From: an uncultured Massilia sp.
Lineage (GTDB): Bacteria > Pseudomonadota > Gammaproteobacteria > Burkholderiales > Burkholderiaceae
Length of the DNA stretch: 64,000 nucleotides
NCBI GenBank assembly: GCA_946481275.1
Contig: CAMLMV010000008.1
Location: forward strand, 1 to 64,000
Direction: 5' to 3'
This document shows, one piece after another, positions 48,719 to 58,258 of this stretch (the first letter of the stretch is position 1; the number at the start of each line of letters is the position of its first letter). The position numbers and the translations under genes are program-made. Under the pieces are notes generated by a model. The model was not told the DNA's origin and did not search any database. It saw only the letters and a program-made list of their open reading frames with translations.

Positions 48719-49612
48719 ATGTACACGGCCCACTTCGGCCTGCGCGAGCTGCCGTTCGGGATCACGCCGGACACCAGCTACTTCTTCGGCGCCCCGCATT
48801 CGCAGGAAGCCCTGAACACGCTGCTCGTCGCGGCGCGCAGCGGCGAGGGCTTCATCAAGATCACGGGCGAAGTCGGCACCGGCAAGACCCTGTTGTGCCG
48901 CAAGTTCATGGCGACGCTCGGGCCGGAGTTCGTCACCGCCTACATCCCGAACCCGTACCTCGAACCGCGCACGCTGATGCTGGCGCTCGCGGACGAGCTG
49001 GAAGTCGGCTACGACAAGGACGCCGACCAGCACCAGGTACTGAAAGCCATCACGCACCGGCTGCTGCAGCTGGCGGGCGAAGACAAGCGCGTGCTGCTGT
49101 GCCTCGACGAGGCGCAGGCGATGCCCGTCGAGACGCTGGAGGCGCTGCGCCTGCTGACGAATTTGGAGACGGAGAAGCGCAAGCTGCTGCAGATCGTCCT
49201 GTTCGGCCAGCCGGAGCTGAACCGCAAGCTGGAACTGCAGTCGATCCGCCAGCTCGCCCAGCGCATCACCTTCCACTACCATCTCGGCCCCTTGAGCCGC
49301 GACGACCTCGATTACTACGTGGCGCACCGCCTGCGCGTGGCCGGGTATGATGGGGCGCGCCTGTTCTCGCGCGGCGCGGTGTCCCGCCTGTACGCCGCCA
49401 GCGGCGGCGTGCCGCGCCTCGTCAACATCCTCGCGCACAAGGCCATGATGCTGTGCTATGGCCAGGGACGCCAGCAGGTCGCGCGCGCGCACGTGAACCT
49501 GGCCGCGCGCGACACGCTCGCGACGAGCAGGCGCCGTCTGTGGCCGTGGGCCGCATCGGCCGCCGCGCTGGCCGCCGCATGCGCGGGCCTGGCGTGGGCG
49601 CTGAGCCATTGA
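48719..49612 (+). CDS. mshM: ATPase MshM (ExeA-like)
   Basis: A 297-residue AAA ATPase. Walker A GEVGTGKT with K56, Walker B LLCLDEAQ, followed by Arg-rich region and a C-terminal membrane helix (WPWAASAAALAAACAGLAWAL). ExeA-like proteins guide secretin assembly. It starts directly after the mshL stop (TGAATG). Confidence 0.9.
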   Translation: MYTAHFGLRELPFGITPDTSYFFGAPHSQEALNTLLVAARSGEGFIKITGEVGTGKTLLCRKFMATLGPEFVTAYIPNPYLEPRTLMLALADELEVGYDKDADQHQVLKAITHRLLQLAGEDKRVLLCLDEAQAMPVETLEALRLLTNLETEKRKLLQIVLFGQPELNRKLELQSIRQLAQRITFHYHLGPLSRDDLDYYVAHRLRVAGYDGARLFSRGAVSRLYAASGGVPRLVNILAHKAMMLCYGQGRQQVARAHVNLAARDTLATSRRRLWPWAASAAALAAACAGLAWALSH

Positions 49613-49624
49613 CGGGGAGCCGGA

Positions 49625-50860
49625 ATGAGCCTGATTAACAAGATGCTGCAAGACCTGGATGCGCGCGGCACGCCGAAGGACGGCGAGCTGCCGGGTCAGG
49701 TGAAGCCCGTCGCGCGCGAACCGTACCGCGCCAACCGCCGCGTGATCGCGGCCGCCGTCGGCGGTGCGCTCGCAGCGAGTGCGCTTGGGTGGCTGGCCTG
49801 GGCGCAGCTGCACCGCACGCCGAAGCCGGCACCCGTGGCGCCGGCGCCTGTCGCCGTCGTCCAGGTGGCGCCCATGGTCACTGGCCCGGTGCCGGCAGGG
49901 CCGATGGTCACCGGTCCGGTGCAGCCGCCCGCCGCTGCACCGTTGGCTGCGCCTCCGGCTGTCGAACAGATCGAAGACGCGCCGGCCGCAAAGCCCATGA
50001 CGCGGGCGGAGCGCCGTGCGGAGCGCAAGCGGCTCGCGGCGCAGCACAAGGAAGAACAAGCGGCGGCACGCAAGGCGGAGAAGGTGGCCGTCGTGCGCGC
50101 AAAAGACGTCGCCCCGATGGAACCGGACAGCGCGGAGGCCCGCGAGGCGCGCCGTGCGATGGCGCAGGCGCTGGCCGCGCGCGGCAAATCCGCGCAGAAG
50201 ACGTCGGCCGCGATGGTGGCCGCCGCCCGCGCGGCCGCGCACGACGGCGCGGCGCCGAAGGGCAAACGCAGCGCCCAGGGCCGCCAGGAGACGGGTGCGC
50301 AGCGCGCGGAAGGCGAATACCGGCGCGCGCTGGCGAGCCTGCAGGAAGGGCGCATGATCGAGACGGTCGCTGCGCTCGAGCAGGCGCTGAAGTACGAGCC
50401 GACCCACGAGGCGGCGCGCCAGACGCTGGTCGGCCTGCTGATCGAGGCGAACCGCAACGACGAGGCCATGCGCCAGCTGCAGCTGGGCCTTACGCTGGAC
50501 CCGCGCCAGCCCGCGATGGCGATGCTGCTGGCGCGCCTGCAGATCGAGCGGGGCGGCAACGGCATCGACACCTTGACGCGCACCTTGCCCTACGCGGGCA
50601 ACGACGCCGACTACCACGCCTTCCTCGCGGCCGCGCTGGCCCGCCAGCAGCGTCACCGCGAAGCGGCCGAGGAATATCACCGGGCCGTGCGCGCGGTGCC
50701 GTCGAACGGCGTATGGTGGATGGGTCTCGGCATCTCGCTGCAGGCCGAGAAGCGCAACGGCGAGGCGCTCGACGCGTTCCAGCGCGCCTGCGCGAGCGGC
50801 GGGCTGTCGCAGGAATTGCAGGGCTTCGTGGAGCGGCGCATCCAGCAGCTGGGACGCTGA
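49625..50860 (+). CDS. mshN: TPR protein MshN
   Basis: A 411-residue protein starting MSLINKMLQDLDARG, the MshN signature. One membrane helix (about 39-59), a Pro-rich linker, a basic Ala-rich segment and TPR repeats from about residue 220 (AEGEYRRALASLQEG and following). Binds or stabilises the secretin complex. The ribosome binding site is GGGGAG. The last gene of the cluster. Confidence 0.88.
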   Translation: MSLINKMLQDLDARGTPKDGELPGQVKPVAREPYRANRRVIAAAVGGALAASALGWLAWAQLHRTPKPAPVAPAPVAVVQVAPMVTGPVPAGPMVTGPVQPPAAAPLAAPPAVEQIEDAPAAKPMTRAERRAERKRLAAQHKEEQAAARKAEKVAVVRAKDVAPMEPDSAEAREARRAMAQALAARGKSAQKTSAAMVAAARAAAHDGAAPKGKRSAQGRQETGAQRAEGEYRRALASLQEGRMIETVAALEQALKYEPTHEAARQTLVGLLIEANRNDEAMRQLQLGLTLDPRQPAMAMLLARLQIERGGNGIDTLTRTLPYAGNDADYHAFLAAALARQQRHREAAEEYHRAVRAVPSNGVWWMGLGISLQAEKRNGEALDAFQRACASGGLSQELQGFVERRIQQLGR

Positions 50861-50912
50861 CGTTCGCGTGGGCACGTGGTGCCTACGCCGGCCGCGCCCA
50901 CCCTACGCCGCG

Positions 50913-52070
50913 TTACACTTTCGCCAGCCGCTCCAGGGCGCCGTTCAGCGTCTCGTCCTTCTTGGCAAAGCAGAAGCGCACGATCCCGGACTCCGTCGGC
51001 TTGCTGTAAAAGGCCGATACCGGGATCGCGGCGACCTTGACCTCGCGCGTGAGCCACTGCGCGAACTCCGATTCGGACAGATCCGAGATCCCGTCGTAGC
51101 GCACGCACTGGAAATACGTGCCGTCGGCCGGCAGCAGGGTAAAGCGCGTGCCGGCCAGCCCCGCGCGGAACAGGTCGCGCTTGCGCTGGTAGAACGCGGG
51201 CAGGTCGCGCCACGGCGCGGGGTCGCGCATGAAGCCGGCCAGGCCCGCCTGCATCGGCGTGTTCACGCTGAAGACGTTGTACTGGTGGACCTTGCGGAAT
51301 TCCGCCATCAACGGCGCCGGCGCGGCCACGTAGCCCACCTTCCAGCCCGTCACGTGGTACGTCTTGCCGAAGCTCGACACGACGAACGCGCGTTCCGCCA
51401 GCACGGGATGGCGGCTCACCGACGCATGCGGCTGGCCGTCGTAGACCATGTGCTCGTACACCTCGTCGGACAGGATCAGGATACCGGTCCCTTCGACAAT
51501 GGCGGCCAGCGCATCGAGGTCGGCCTGGCGCAGGATCGTGCCGGTCGGGTTGTGCGGCGTGTTCACGACGATCATCCGCGTCCTGGGCGTGACGGCCGCC
51601 GCGACGGCGTCCCACGGCACGCTGTACCCGCCGGCGTCCACGCGCATCGCGACGGGCACCGGGACGCCGCCGGCCATGACGATCGAAGGCTGGTAGCTGT
51701 CGTAGCAGGGCTCGATGACGATGACCTCGTCGCCCGGATGCACGGCGCACAGGATCGCCGTGATGATGCCCTGCGTGGCGCCGGCCGTGACCGTGATCTC
51801 GGCGTTGGCGTCGTACGGGTGGCCGTACAGCGCGGCCAGCTTGGCGGCGATCGCCTCGCGCAGCACGGGCAGGCCGGTCATCGGCGCATACTGGTTGTGG
51901 CCCGCGCGCATGGCGGCGTCGACGGCGTCCAGCAGGCGCGGATCGCACCCGAAGTCGGGGAAGCCCTGGCCCAGGTTGACGGCGCCGTGCTCGTTGGCGA
52001 GCGCGGACATCAGGGTGAACACGGTGGTGCCGACGGCCGGCAGGCGCGATTGCAGGGCGGGTGTGGTCAT
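50913..52070 (-). CDS. ybdL: PLP-dependent aminotransferase (methionine aminotransferase type)
   Basis: A 385-residue class I/II aminotransferase. NLGQGFPDFGCDPRLLDA at the N-terminus, NTPHNPTGT, and the PLP Lys K236 in SSFGKTYHVTGWKVGY. The group containing YbdL/MtnE acts on methionine or kynurenine-like substrates. It is convergent with mshN and 28 nt upstream of nothing else on its strand. The specific substrate is inferred from similarity. Confidence 0.85.
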   Translation of the reverse strand: MTTPALQSRLPAVGTTVFTLMSALANEHGAVNLGQGFPDFGCDPRLLDAVDAAMRAGHNQYAPMTGLPVLREAIAAKLAALYGHPYDANAEITVTAGATQGIITAILCAVHPGDEVIVIEPCYDSYQPSIVMAGGVPVPVAMRVDAGGYSVPWDAVAAAVTPRTRMIVVNTPHNPTGTILRQADLDALAAIVEGTGILILSDEVYEHMVYDGQPHASVSRHPVLAERAFVVSSFGKTYHVTGWKVGYVAAPAPLMAEFRKVHQYNVFSVNTPMQAGLAGFMRDPAPWRDLPAFYQRKRDLFRAGLAGTRFTLLPADGTYFQCVRYDGISDLSESEFAQWLTREVKVAAIPVSAFYSKPTESGIVRFCFAKKDETLNGALERLAKV

Positions 52071-52098
52071 GGGGCGGACGGGTTGGATACGGGTTGGA

Positions 52099-52554
52099 TC
52101 ATTCTACCGTGGCCGGAGCCTCGGTCTTGACCCAGGCCTCGGGCGTCATGATGCGGAAGAGGTTCTCGCGCGCGGCACGGCGGGCCAGTTTCAACAAGGC
52201 CTTGTCCTTCGTGACGAGGACGGCGGCGTCCGCGTCGCGGGCGATTTCGAGGAATTTCTGGTCGTCGCGGTCCGTGCAGACGGGCAGGCGCAGCGCGCGC
52301 GACGTGGGCGCCACGACCTCGACCAGGGCGTCGAAGGCGGCCTCCGCCTGTGGCCGGGTACTGTCGTCGAGCGGCAGGTGGGAATAATGCAGCACGATCC
52401 GGTATTCGTCGCGGCAGTCGGCGCGCGTGACGGCGCGCACCTTGCCGGACTCGAGCGCGGCGAGCAGGGGCGCCCAGCGCGGGTCGCGGAAAACGAACAG
52501 GTCGAGGCAGACGTTGGTGTCGATGACGATGGGTTTCGCTGAAGCAGGTATCAT
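52099..52554 (-). CDS. PIN-domain protein
   Basis: A 151-residue protein starting MIPASAKPIVIDTNVCLDLF, with acidic residues at VIDTN, the Glu of CRDEYR, and TDRDDQKFLEIARDADA and VTKDK near the end, a PIN-type nuclease fold. It could be a toxin-like RNase, but no antitoxin gene is next to it. It is divergent from yaaA and precedes the aminotransferase gene on the same strand. Confidence 0.8.
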   Translation of the reverse strand: MIPASAKPIVIDTNVCLDLFVFRDPRWAPLLAALESGKVRAVTRADCRDEYRIVLHYSHLPLDDSTRPQAEAAFDALVEVVAPTSRALRLPVCTDRDDQKFLEIARDADAAVLVTKDKALLKLARRAARENLFRIMTPEAWVKTEAPATVE

Positions 52555-52592
52555 GTCAGCAATTTTACCCGCTGTACGTGTTTCATAACTAA

Positions 52593-53363
52593 ATGCTGAT
52601 CGTTCTCTCGCCTGCCAAGTCCCTCGACCTCGAATCGCCACCCACCACCCTTGAGCGCACGACGCCCCGCTTCATCGACGACGCCGCCGAACTCATCCGC
52701 GTTCTCAAGCCGAAATCGCCGGCCGAGATCGGCGCGTTGATGGCCATCTCGGACCAGTTATCGGTGCTGAACGTGACCCGTTACGCCGACTGGCATCCGG
52801 ACCACGGCGCCGCCCGCCAGGCCATCATGTCGTTCGACGGCGACGTCTACACGGGCCTCGCCGCGCGCACGCTGGATACGCGCTCGCTCGGCTACGTGCG
52901 CGACCGCGTGCGCATCCTGTCGGGCCTGTACGGCGTGCTGCGCCCGCTGGACGCCATGCATCCGTACCGCCTGGAGATGGGCACGCGCCTCGCGAACCCG
53001 CGCGGCAAGGACTTGTATGCCTTCTGGGGCGAGCGGGTGACGGCCGCGCTGAATGCCGACCTGAAGGAGGCGGGCGCGACGGTCCTCGTGAATCTCGCGT
53101 CGGAAGAGTACTTCAAGTCCGTCAAGCCGAAGCTGCTGGACGCGCCGGTGATCACGCCCGTGTTCGAGGACTGGAAGAACGGCAAGTACAAGATCATCTC
53201 GTTCTTCGCCAAGCGGGCGCGCGGGATGATGGCGCGCCATGCGGCCGAGCAGGGCATCACCGACGTCGAACGCCTGAAGGACTTCGACGTGGATGGCTAC
53301 GCGTACGACGAGAGCGTGTCGACGGACAAGGCGTGGGTGTTCCGGCGGCGCGTGGCGGACTGA
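52593..53363 (+). CDS. yaaA: Peroxide stress protein YaaA
   Basis: A 256-residue UPF0246/YaaA protein: [12 protein letters not shown] at the start, [37 protein letters not shown] and [13 protein letters not shown]. YaaA lowers intracellular free iron during peroxide stress and binds DNA. Length is normal. Divergent promoter shared with the PIN gene (39 nt). Confidence 0.95.
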   Translation: MLIVLSPAKSLDLESPPTTLERTTPRFIDDAAELIRVLKPKSPAEIGALMAISDQLSVLNVTRYADWHPDHGAARQAIMSFDGDVYTGLAARTLDTRSLGYVRDRVRILSGLYGVLRPLDAMHPYRLEMGTRLANPRGKDLYAFWGERVTAALNADLKEAGATVLVNLASEEYFKSVKPKLLDAPVITPVFEDWKNGKYKIISFFAKRARGMMARHAAEQGITDVERLKDFDVDGYAYDESVSTDKAWVFRRRVAD

Positions 53364-53370
53364 GCGGCAC

Positions 53371-53397
53371 AAAAAAATGCCCGCTTCGCGCGGGCAT
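53371..53397 (-). terminator. Intrinsic terminator for bamD
   Basis: ATGCCCGC and GCGGGCAT pair around a five-base loop; on the minus strand seven T residues follow. It ends the bamD transcript, just beyond its stop. Confidence 0.9.
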
Positions 53398-53402
53398 CGT
53401 CA

Positions 53403-54242
53403 TCACTGCACGGCGTCTTTCGGCGCCGGTTTCGGGCCGGCCTTGGCCCAGAACTTCCACCAGGGCGCGTCGCCCGAACCCTTGCCGCCCAGGAAGCGGC
53501 TGTTCGGGTAGTTCATGGTGAAGATGCGCTGCGTGTCGTCGCGCAGGTCGAACATGCCCAGCTTGTCGTAGGCACGGATCATGATGAACAGCGCTTCCTC
53601 GCGCGCGGGGGATTCGCTGAACTGCGTGACGGCGCCCTGGGCGCGGTTCAGCGCGGCCAGGTAGGCGCCGCGGCGGTAGTAGTAGTTCGCCACGTGCACT
53701 TCGTACTGCGCCATCGCATTGATCAGGTAGTTCATGCGGGCGATCGAGTCCGGCGCGTATTTGCTATTTGGGAACTTGTCGACCAGTTCCTTGAACGCGG
53801 CAAACGCTTCGCGCGTCGCCTTCGGATCGCGCTCGGTCGGGTCCTGGGCGTAGATGAAGCTGAGGAAGCCGATCTGGTCGTTGAAGTTGATCAGGCCGCG
53901 CAGGTAGTACATATAGTCGACTTGCGGGTGGTTCGGGTGCAGCTTGATGAAGCGCTCGACAGCCGCCAGCGCCTCGGCCTGGTCCTGCGCCTTGTAGTGC
54001 GCATAGGCGATTTCCATCTGCGCCTGGGCGGCGTAGGTACCGAACGGATAGTTGGATTCGAGGCGTTCGAACAGCTTGATCGCAGCTTCGTAGTGGCCGC
54101 CGGCCATTTCCTCCTGCGCGTCAGCGTATAATTTCGAAGCTGACACGTTCTTGTTTTCGTCGGATCTTTCCGGTAACAAACCGCAAGCTGACAAACTTAG
54201 CAGAACGCTAGTCACGACTAATACAGACAATTTTTTTTGCAT
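53403..54242 (-). CDS. bamD: Outer membrane assembly factor BamD
   Basis: A 279-residue lipoprotein. Signal peptide with lipobox LSAC (C20), then TPR repeats beginning ASKLYADAQEEMAGGHYEAAIKLF. BamD is the essential subunit of the Bam complex that inserts outer membrane proteins. Length and TPR layout are normal. Divergent from rluD, the usual neighbour in betaproteobacteria. Confidence 0.95.
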   Translation of the reverse strand: MQKKLSVLVVTSVLLSLSACGLLPERSDENKNVSASKLYADAQEEMAGGHYEAAIKLFERLESNYPFGTYAAQAQMEIAYAHYKAQDQAEALAAVERFIKLHPNHPQVDYMYYLRGLINFNDQIGFLSFIYAQDPTERDPKATREAFAAFKELVDKFPNSKYAPDSIARMNYLINAMAQYEVHVANYYYRRGAYLAALNRAQGAVTQFSESPAREEALFIMIRAYDKLGMFDLRDDTQRIFTMNYPNSRFLGGKGSGDAPWWKFWAKAGPKPAPKDAVQ

Positions 54243-54308
54243 AAGCTCTATTGCAAGAAAGTTTTACCGAGATTCAACGAACGGCTGATTATAGCCGATG
54301 GGACTGAC

Positions 54309-55346
54309 GTGATATTAACTGCTGCGCCGAATTCGGCGGAAAACCTTTTCGACCCTGACCTGGACGAGGACCTCGACGCCGAGCTCGACGTCGGTTCCGG
54401 TGGTCCCGACTACTCCCCGATCACCCTGGAACTGGTTCCCGAACACTGCGGACAGCGGTTGGACAAGGTCGTGGCCGGGTTGGTGCCCCAGTTCTCGCGC
54501 AGCCGCCTGCAGCAATGGTTCGACGAAGGCCACATCACCGTCGACGGCAAGCCTGCAAAGGGCAAGAGCACGGCCTACGGCGACGAGACGATCGTCGTCG
54601 TGCCGCAGCCCGCGCCCGAGGACACGGCCTACACGCCGGAATCGATGGAACTTAACATCGTGCACGAGGACGACGCCATCATCGTCATCAACAAGCCGGC
54701 CGGCCTCGTCGTGCACCCGGGCTCGGGCAACTGGTCCGGCACCCTGCTGAACGGCCTGCTGCACCACTGCCCGCAGCTGGTGTCGGTGCCGCGCGCCGGC
54801 ATCGTGCACCGCCTCGACAAGGACACGAGCGGCCTGATGGTCGTCGGCAAGACGCTCGAAGCCCAGACCGACCTCGTGCGCCAGCTGCAGGCGCGCACGG
54901 TCAAACGCGAATACCTGGCGCTCGTGTGGGGCACGCCGCGCGCGTTCGGCACCATCGACACGGCAATCGGCCGCGATGCCAAGGACCGCGTCAAGATGGC
55001 CGTCTCGAACAGCCCGTCCGCCAAGCCCGCCATCACGCATTACGAGCTGCTGGAGACGGGCGAACTCGACCGCCGCCCCGTCAGCCTCGTGCAATGCCGC
55101 CTGGAGACGGGCCGTACGCACCAGATCCGCGTGCACATGCAGTCGCTGGGCTACAGCCTCGTCGGCGACACCGTGTACGGCAAGCAGCACCTGCGTTCGT
55201 TCTTCCACCGCCAGGCCCTGCAGGCGCGCCGCCTGGGCCTCACGCATCCGGCCACCGGCGAGCACATGGAATGGGTCGTGCCGTTGGCCGACGATTTCGC
55301 GGAACTTCTGGAACAGGCCGGGATCGAAGAACCGGAAGCGATCTGA
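54309..55346 (+). CDS. rluD: 23S rRNA pseudouridine synthase RluD
   Basis: A 345-residue enzyme with an S4-like RNA-binding domain (RLDKVVAGLVPQFSRSRLQQW) and a catalytic domain with D170 in HRLDKDTSGLMVVGKT. It modifies U1911, U1915 and U1917 of 23S rRNA by family role. The GTG at 54309 is preferred; longer frames upstream overlap the bamD start. TGATG overlap with pgeF. Confidence 0.92.
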   Translation: MILTAAPNSAENLFDPDLDEDLDAELDVGSGGPDYSPITLELVPEHCGQRLDKVVAGLVPQFSRSRLQQWFDEGHITVDGKPAKGKSTAYGDETIVVVPQPAPEDTAYTPESMELNIVHEDDAIIVINKPAGLVVHPGSGNWSGTLLNGLLHHCPQLVSVPRAGIVHRLDKDTSGLMVVGKTLEAQTDLVRQLQARTVKREYLALVWGTPRAFGTIDTAIGRDAKDRVKMAVSNSPSAKPAITHYELLETGELDRRPVSLVQCRLETGRTHQIRVHMQSLGYSLVGDTVYGKQHLRSFFHRQALQARRLGLTHPATGEHMEWVVPLADDFAELLEQAGIEEPEAI

Positions 55347-56152
55347 TGGTGGTATCCGATCTGCAGGACGCTGACCTGATCCACCCGGCGACCCAGTGGC
55401 CCGACCTGCCTGACGCGTTCGGTGCACTGGCCACGACGCGGCGTGGCGGCGTCAGCATGGGCCCCTACGGCGACAATCGCGGCGGAGGCGGCCTGAACCT
55501 TGGACTGCAGACGGGCGACGACCTGGACGCCGTACAGGCCAACCGCGCGCGCCTGCGTGAGCGCCTGCCGGGCCGGCCAGCGTGGATTGCTCAGGTGCAC
55601 GGCCCCGACGTGGTCGATGCGGCGACCGTCCAGCCGGGCGGACCCGTGCGCACGGGCGACGCGAGCATCGCGACGGTGCCGGGTGTCGTCTGCGCCATCC
55701 TCACGGCCGACTGCCTGCCCGTGCTGTTCGCGGACCTGGGCGGCAAGGTCGCGGGCGCCGCGCACGCGGGCTGGCGCGGCCTGGCCGGCGGCGTGCTCGG
55801 CCAGACGGTCGCCGCCATGCGTGCGGCCGGCGCGGGCGAGATCACGGCCTGGCTCGGGCCCGCGATCGGCAGGGATGCGTTCGAAGTCGGCAGCGACGTG
55901 CTGGCCGCCTTCGAGGCCGCGTTGCCGGGTCAGGTGGACGATGCTTTCCGGCCCGCATTCCGACCATATCCGGGTCGGCCGGGCAAGTATCTGGCGGACA
56001 TGTATGAGTTGGCGCGTCGCATGCTGGCCCGCGACGGGATCACGCGCGTCCATGGTGGCGAGCGCTGCACGGCGACCGAGACCGACTGGTTTTATTCTTA
56101 CCGCCGCGACGGCGTTACCGGCCGGCAGGCCAGCCTCATCTGGTTGAAATAA
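55346..56152 (+). CDS. pgeF: Peptidoglycan editing factor / polyphenol oxidase-like (PgeF, YfiH)
   Basis: A 268-residue multicopper-oxidase-like laccase domain protein. Motifs: WIAQVHGPDVV, LTADCLPVLFAD, AAHAGWRGLAGGVL with the metal His/Cys residues. YfiH edits L-Ser for L-Ala errors in peptidoglycan or acts on purine nucleosides, depending on the member. Its ATG shares the A of the rluD stop (TGATG), so the two are co-translated. Confidence 0.9.
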   Translation: MVVSDLQDADLIHPATQWPDLPDAFGALATTRRGGVSMGPYGDNRGGGGLNLGLQTGDDLDAVQANRARLRERLPGRPAWIAQVHGPDVVDAATVQPGGPVRTGDASIATVPGVVCAILTADCLPVLFADLGGKVAGAAHAGWRGLAGGVLGQTVAAMRAAGAGEITAWLGPAIGRDAFEVGSDVLAAFEAALPGQVDDAFRPAFRPYPGRPGKYLADMYELARRMLARDGITRVHGGERCTATETDWFYSYRRDGVTGRQASLIWLK

Positions 56153-56160
56153 GCGGTGGA

Positions 56161-56439
56161 TCAGTGGCAGGCGCCACCGCCATCGCAACCGTGCCCGGCC
56201 GCACCGCCATCGGCACCGGACACATAACCCGCGACGGGCACGACCGGTGTCCCGTCAGCCGTCTTCAGCGCCGCCTGTGCCGCACGGGCGCGCCGCCGTC
56301 TTGATCCCGCAAGGTAAAAAACGATTGAGAATGGCAACACGCCATAGCCGAAAAAAGTCATAATGCCGCCAACCACAGTCGGCTCCGTCGCCGCCATCAG
56401 GGTTACGACGTACATCCATCCTATGGCTACGATCCACAT
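56161..56439 (-). CDS. Small membrane protein with Cys/His tail
   Basis: A 92-residue protein starting MWIVAIGWMYVVTLMAATEPT. Two hydrophobic helices (about 2-18 and 22-43), a basic linker GSRRRRARAAQ, then a Gly-rich tail ending HGCDGGGACH. The tail has two Cys and two His residues and may bind a metal. No family name is recognised. Convergent with pgeF and divergent from phaC. Confidence 0.7.
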   Translation of the reverse strand: MWIVAIGWMYVVTLMAATEPTVVGGIMTFFGYGVLPFSIVFYLAGSRRRRARAAQAALKTADGTPVVPVAGYVSGADGGAAGHGCDGGGACH

Positions 56440-56489
56440 GCGATGCTCCGGTTGCTGTCGATAAAACGATTCTACACAATGGACGCCTT

Positions 56490-58244
56490 ATGAATACGCC
56501 TGATGCTACCCCGCAGATGCTTGCCGCACCCTGGATGGCGCCGTTTGCGCAATTCACCGATCCCTCCGCCTGGCAGTCCTGGATGAAACTCCCCGACGGT
56601 GCCGACGGTTCGGCGGCGTTCGCACCGGTGGCCAAGATGCTGGGCGATATCGGCGCCGGGCTGTCGCAGGGCAAGCTGGAAGCGCTGCGCGACGATTACC
56701 TGCAAAAGGCGATGAAGCTGTGGCAGGACCTCGTCACCGGCAAGCTGCCGTCCTTCAGCGACCGCCGCTTTTCCGCACCCGAGTGGACGGCGAACGCGAT
56801 GTCCGCGTACAGCGTCGCGTCCTACCTGCTGAATTCCGAATTCCTCATGGCGCTGGCCGAGGCCGTCGAAGCGCCGCCGCGCGACAAGCAGAAGATCCGC
56901 TTCGCCGTCCAGCAGATCGTCGATGCGATGTCGCCGGCAAACTTCCTCGCGACGAATCCGGAAGCCCAGCAGAAAATCATCGAGACCAAGGGCGAGAGTC
57001 TCACGAAGGGCCTCCAGAACATGCTGGCCGACCTGCAGAAGGGCCGGATCTCGCAATCGGACGAATCCGCGTTCGAGGTGGGCCGCAACGTGGGCATCAC
57101 GCCGGGCACGGTCGTGTTCGAGAATCATTTGTTCCAGTTGATCCAGTACACGCCGGCGACGCCGACCGTGCACGAAGTCCCGTTGCTGATGGTGCCGCCC
57201 TGCATCAACAAATACTACATCCTCGACCTGCAGCCGGAGAATTCCCTCGTCCGCTACCTGGTGGAGCAGGGCAATACGGTGTTCATGCTGTCGTGGCGTA
57301 ACCCGGACCAGGGCCTGGCCGGCACGACGTGGGACGATTACGTGGAGCAGGGCGCGATCCGCGCGCTGGATGCCACCCGCTCCATCACGGGCCAGGACAA
57401 GGTGAACGTGTTCGGCTTCTGCGTGGGCGGCACGATCGCCGCGACGGCGCTGGCCGTACTGGCCGCTCGCGGCCAGAAACCGGCCGCCAGCCTCTCCCTG
57501 TTCACCACGCTGCTGGATTTTTCCGACACGGGCGTGCTCGACGTGTTCGTCGACGAAACCCAGGTCAAGCTGCGCGAACAGCAACTGGCACGCGGCGGCC
57601 TGATGCCGGGACGCGACCTGGCGACGACGTTCTCCGCGCTGCGTCCGAACGACCTCGTGTGGAACTATGTCCAGCAAAACTACCTGAAAGGCAAGACGCC
57701 GCCCGCGTTCGACCTGTTGTACTGGAATGCCGACAGCACGAACCTGCCGGGCCCGATGTATTGCTGGTACCTGCGCAACACGTATCTCGAAGACAAGCTG
57801 AAGGTGCCGGGCGCGCTGACGGTGGCGGGCGTCAAGGTCGACCTGGGCGCCATCGATTGCCCGACGTTCCTGTACGGCTCGAAGGAAGACCACATCGTGC
57901 CGTGGGAGGCGGCATTCGCGTCGATGGGCCTGCTCAACCCGAAAAAGCCGAAGAACAACCGCTTCGTCCTCGGCGCATCGGGCCACATCGCAGGTGTGAT
58001 CAACCCGGCTTCGAAGAACAAGCGCAGCTACTGGGTCAACGAGGGCGGCAAGACGCGGCCGAAGACGCCGGCCGACTGGTCCGCCGGCGCCGTCGAGAAA
58101 AAGGGCAGCTGGTGGCCCGAATGGGCGAAATTCCTGGTGGAACATGGCGGCAAGGAGGTCGCGCCGCCCGCCCAGCCGGGCAATGCGCAGTATCCGGCGA
58201 TCGAGCCGGCGCCGGGCCGTTACGTCAAGGCCAGGGCCGATTGA
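56490..58244 (+). CDS. phaC: Class I poly(3-hydroxyalkanoate) synthase
   Basis: A 584-residue PHA synthase. The lipase-box-like FGFCVGG holds C311; further catalytic Asp and His residues follow in the alpha/beta hydrolase core (LDVFVDE-type and GASGHIAGVINP). Typical N-terminal region of about 200 residues. It polymerises 3-hydroxyacyl-CoA into storage granules. Length equals that of Cupriavidus-type synthases. phaR follows; phaA and phaB are not in this window. Confidence 0.95.
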   Translation: MNTPDATPQMLAAPWMAPFAQFTDPSAWQSWMKLPDGADGSAAFAPVAKMLGDIGAGLSQGKLEALRDDYLQKAMKLWQDLVTGKLPSFSDRRFSAPEWTANAMSAYSVASYLLNSEFLMALAEAVEAPPRDKQKIRFAVQQIVDAMSPANFLATNPEAQQKIIETKGESLTKGLQNMLADLQKGRISQSDESAFEVGRNVGITPGTVVFENHLFQLIQYTPATPTVHEVPLLMVPPCINKYYILDLQPENSLVRYLVEQGNTVFMLSWRNPDQGLAGTTWDDYVEQGAIRALDATRSITGQDKVNVFGFCVGGTIAATALAVLAARGQKPAASLSLFTTLLDFSDTGVLDVFVDETQVKLREQQLARGGLMPGRDLATTFSALRPNDLVWNYVQQNYLKGKTPPAFDLLYWNADSTNLPGPMYCWYLRNTYLEDKLKVPGALTVAGVKVDLGAIDCPTFLYGSKEDHIVPWEAAFASMGLLNPKKPKNNRFVLGASGHIAGVINPASKNKRSYWVNEGGKTRPKTPADWSAGAVEKKGSWWPEWAKFLVEHGGKEVAPPAQPGNAQYPAIEPAPGRYVKARAD

Positions 58245-58258
58245 AGAGGCTGCGGCCG

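Noticed and set aside
46376..50875. A 1499-codon minus-strand frame opposite the msh genes
   Set aside because: High-GC antisense reading: biased composition, no motif, and it covers genes with clear family signatures on the plus strand. Similar antisense frames opposite prc and the hybrid kinase were dropped for the same reason.
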